From: Clostridia bacterium
GTDB lineage: Bacteria > Bacillota > Clostridia > Christensenellales > Borkfalkiaceae
Assembly (NCBI GenBank): GCA_029055875.1
Contig: JAIDCJ010000010.1
Span: forward strand, 129,473-193,472
Direction: 5' to 3'
DNA: 64,000 nucleotides
Shown: positions 63,629-64,000 of the stretch, one piece after another
How the letters are laid out: every line of letters begins with the position of its first letter
How positions within the stretch are numbered: position 1 is the stretch's first letter
Made by a program: the position numbers and the translations under genes
The notes under the pieces: generated by a model
Seen by the model: only the letters and a program-made list of their open reading frames with translations
What the model was told of the DNA's origin: nothing
Database searches by the model: none

Positions 63629-64000
63629 TTTCTCTACCTATCAGATAATCCAAGGTAATTTTCATATAATCGGCTAATTCGCAGACGGAGGAAAGCATTG
63701 GCATTTGCCCGTTTTGCCAGTTTGTAAAATACGCGTCCTTAATGGCGGTTTCTTTGGTAATTCGGTAACGCGTCTTTCCCGTTTGTTTCATGACTGAGCG
63801 CAGGTTTGCATAAAATGGAGGAAGAGGGCGGGGGATTATTGTTTGGTCTGTTTCCGTTCTTCCTGCAAGAAAGTCTAAGGAACAATGAAAAAAGTCCGCA
63901 ACCTTTATTGCATTTTCAAGCGAAATTTCGTTTGTAGCGTTCAACCAGGTACGGACGGTAGAACCCGCCGTCCCGAGTTCTTTTGCGAGCGCTTCCGATT
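63624..64000 (-). CDS. Double helix-turn-helix regulator, cut by the window edge
   Basis: The frame stays open to the right edge of the window. It contains two XRE-type HTH units: SEALAKELGTAGSTVRTWL ... VADFFHCSLDFLAGR, and RYRITKETAIKDAYFTNWQNGQMP ... ADYMKITLDYLIGREN. An internal TTG at 63944 is not a real start, since the first HTH lies upstream of it. The N-terminus lies beyond the window. Target unknown. Confidence 0.8.
   Translation of the reverse strand, partial: SEALAKELGTAGSTVRTWLNATNEISLENAIKVADFFHCSLDFLAGRTETDQTIIPRPLPPFYANLRSVMKQTGKTRYRITKETAIKDAYFTNWQNGQMPMLSSVCELADYMKITLDYLIGREN

Overview
The window joins two kinds of DNA. Positions 1 to about 34,780 are an AT-rich accessory island of defence and mobility genes. 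From the tRNA-Gln gene (34784-34858) to the right end lies a more GC-rich housekeeping chromosome. Strong AGGAGG ribosome sites, TTGACA-N17-TATAAT promoters, a NifS-NifU-Rrf2 operon, CdaA, a SpoIIE-type phosphatase and TnpV-type mobile genes point to an anaerobic, probably gut-associated member of the Clostridia. The lineage is an inference; no 16S gene is present.

Island layout. Three copies of the last 45 bp of tRNA-Gln(CTG) lie at 7069-7113, 26141-26185 and, inside the intact gene, 34784-34828. They mark tandem integrations at one tRNA. Left of the first copy are half an HsdS gene behind tetranucleotide repeats, a GIY-YIG protein, a type I HsdR, and broken mobile genes: a DUF6291-like protein, a relaxase and an HNH endonuclease. 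Element A (7069-26141) carries a minus-strand superoperon driven by a consensus promoter at 21846-21874. In transcription order it encodes XRE regulator, GIY-YIG, HEPN-like, HsdM, KAP NTPase, RES-like, HsdS, FRG, HsdR, HEPN (Rx4H), Ymh/TIGR02391 and DUF2971 membrane protein. A plus-strand mobility set follows: sigma-like HTH protein, MobV-like protein without catalytic residues, TnpV, a small protein and the integrase. Element B (26141-34784) appears to be a stack of decayed elements, because two integrase 3' remnants survive in it.

The most interesting locus is 26355-31255. A XerC/D-type recombinase sits beside a perfect 30-bp inverted repeat (27304-27333 and 31226-31255). The repeats enclose exactly two convergent genes: a membrane-anchored P-loop NTPase and a GNAT-SHMT-like fusion. 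Each repeat copy contains the ribosome site and ATG of the gene it borders. A good promoter lies just outside the left copy and no comparable one lies outside the right. This layout predicts an invertible either/or switch, now set to the NTPase. Further right is an overlapping AAA ATPase and TOPRIM-like pair resembling PARIS/RloAB-type defence modules.

Core chromosome. Plus strand: comEC-like, holA, then cdaA, a 36-aa CdaR-like membrane stub, DUF1015, aspartate kinase, then an NAD-epimerase and a flavodoxin-ferredoxin protein. Minus strand: the nifS-nifU-rrf2 operon with a visible operator, an ECF sigma gene and its frameshifted LRR partner, the rpsF-ssb-rpsR operon with a leader hairpin, a membrane protein and the CCA-adding enzyme. 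Plus strand: PP2C phosphatase. Minus strand: small membrane protein, YfcE-like phosphodiesterase, cardiolipin synthase and MDR dehydrogenase. Plus strand: rpmE, a YqhQ-PrmC fusion, prfA, an aminotransferase, a P-loop protein and threonine synthase. A partial double-HTH regulator runs off the right edge.
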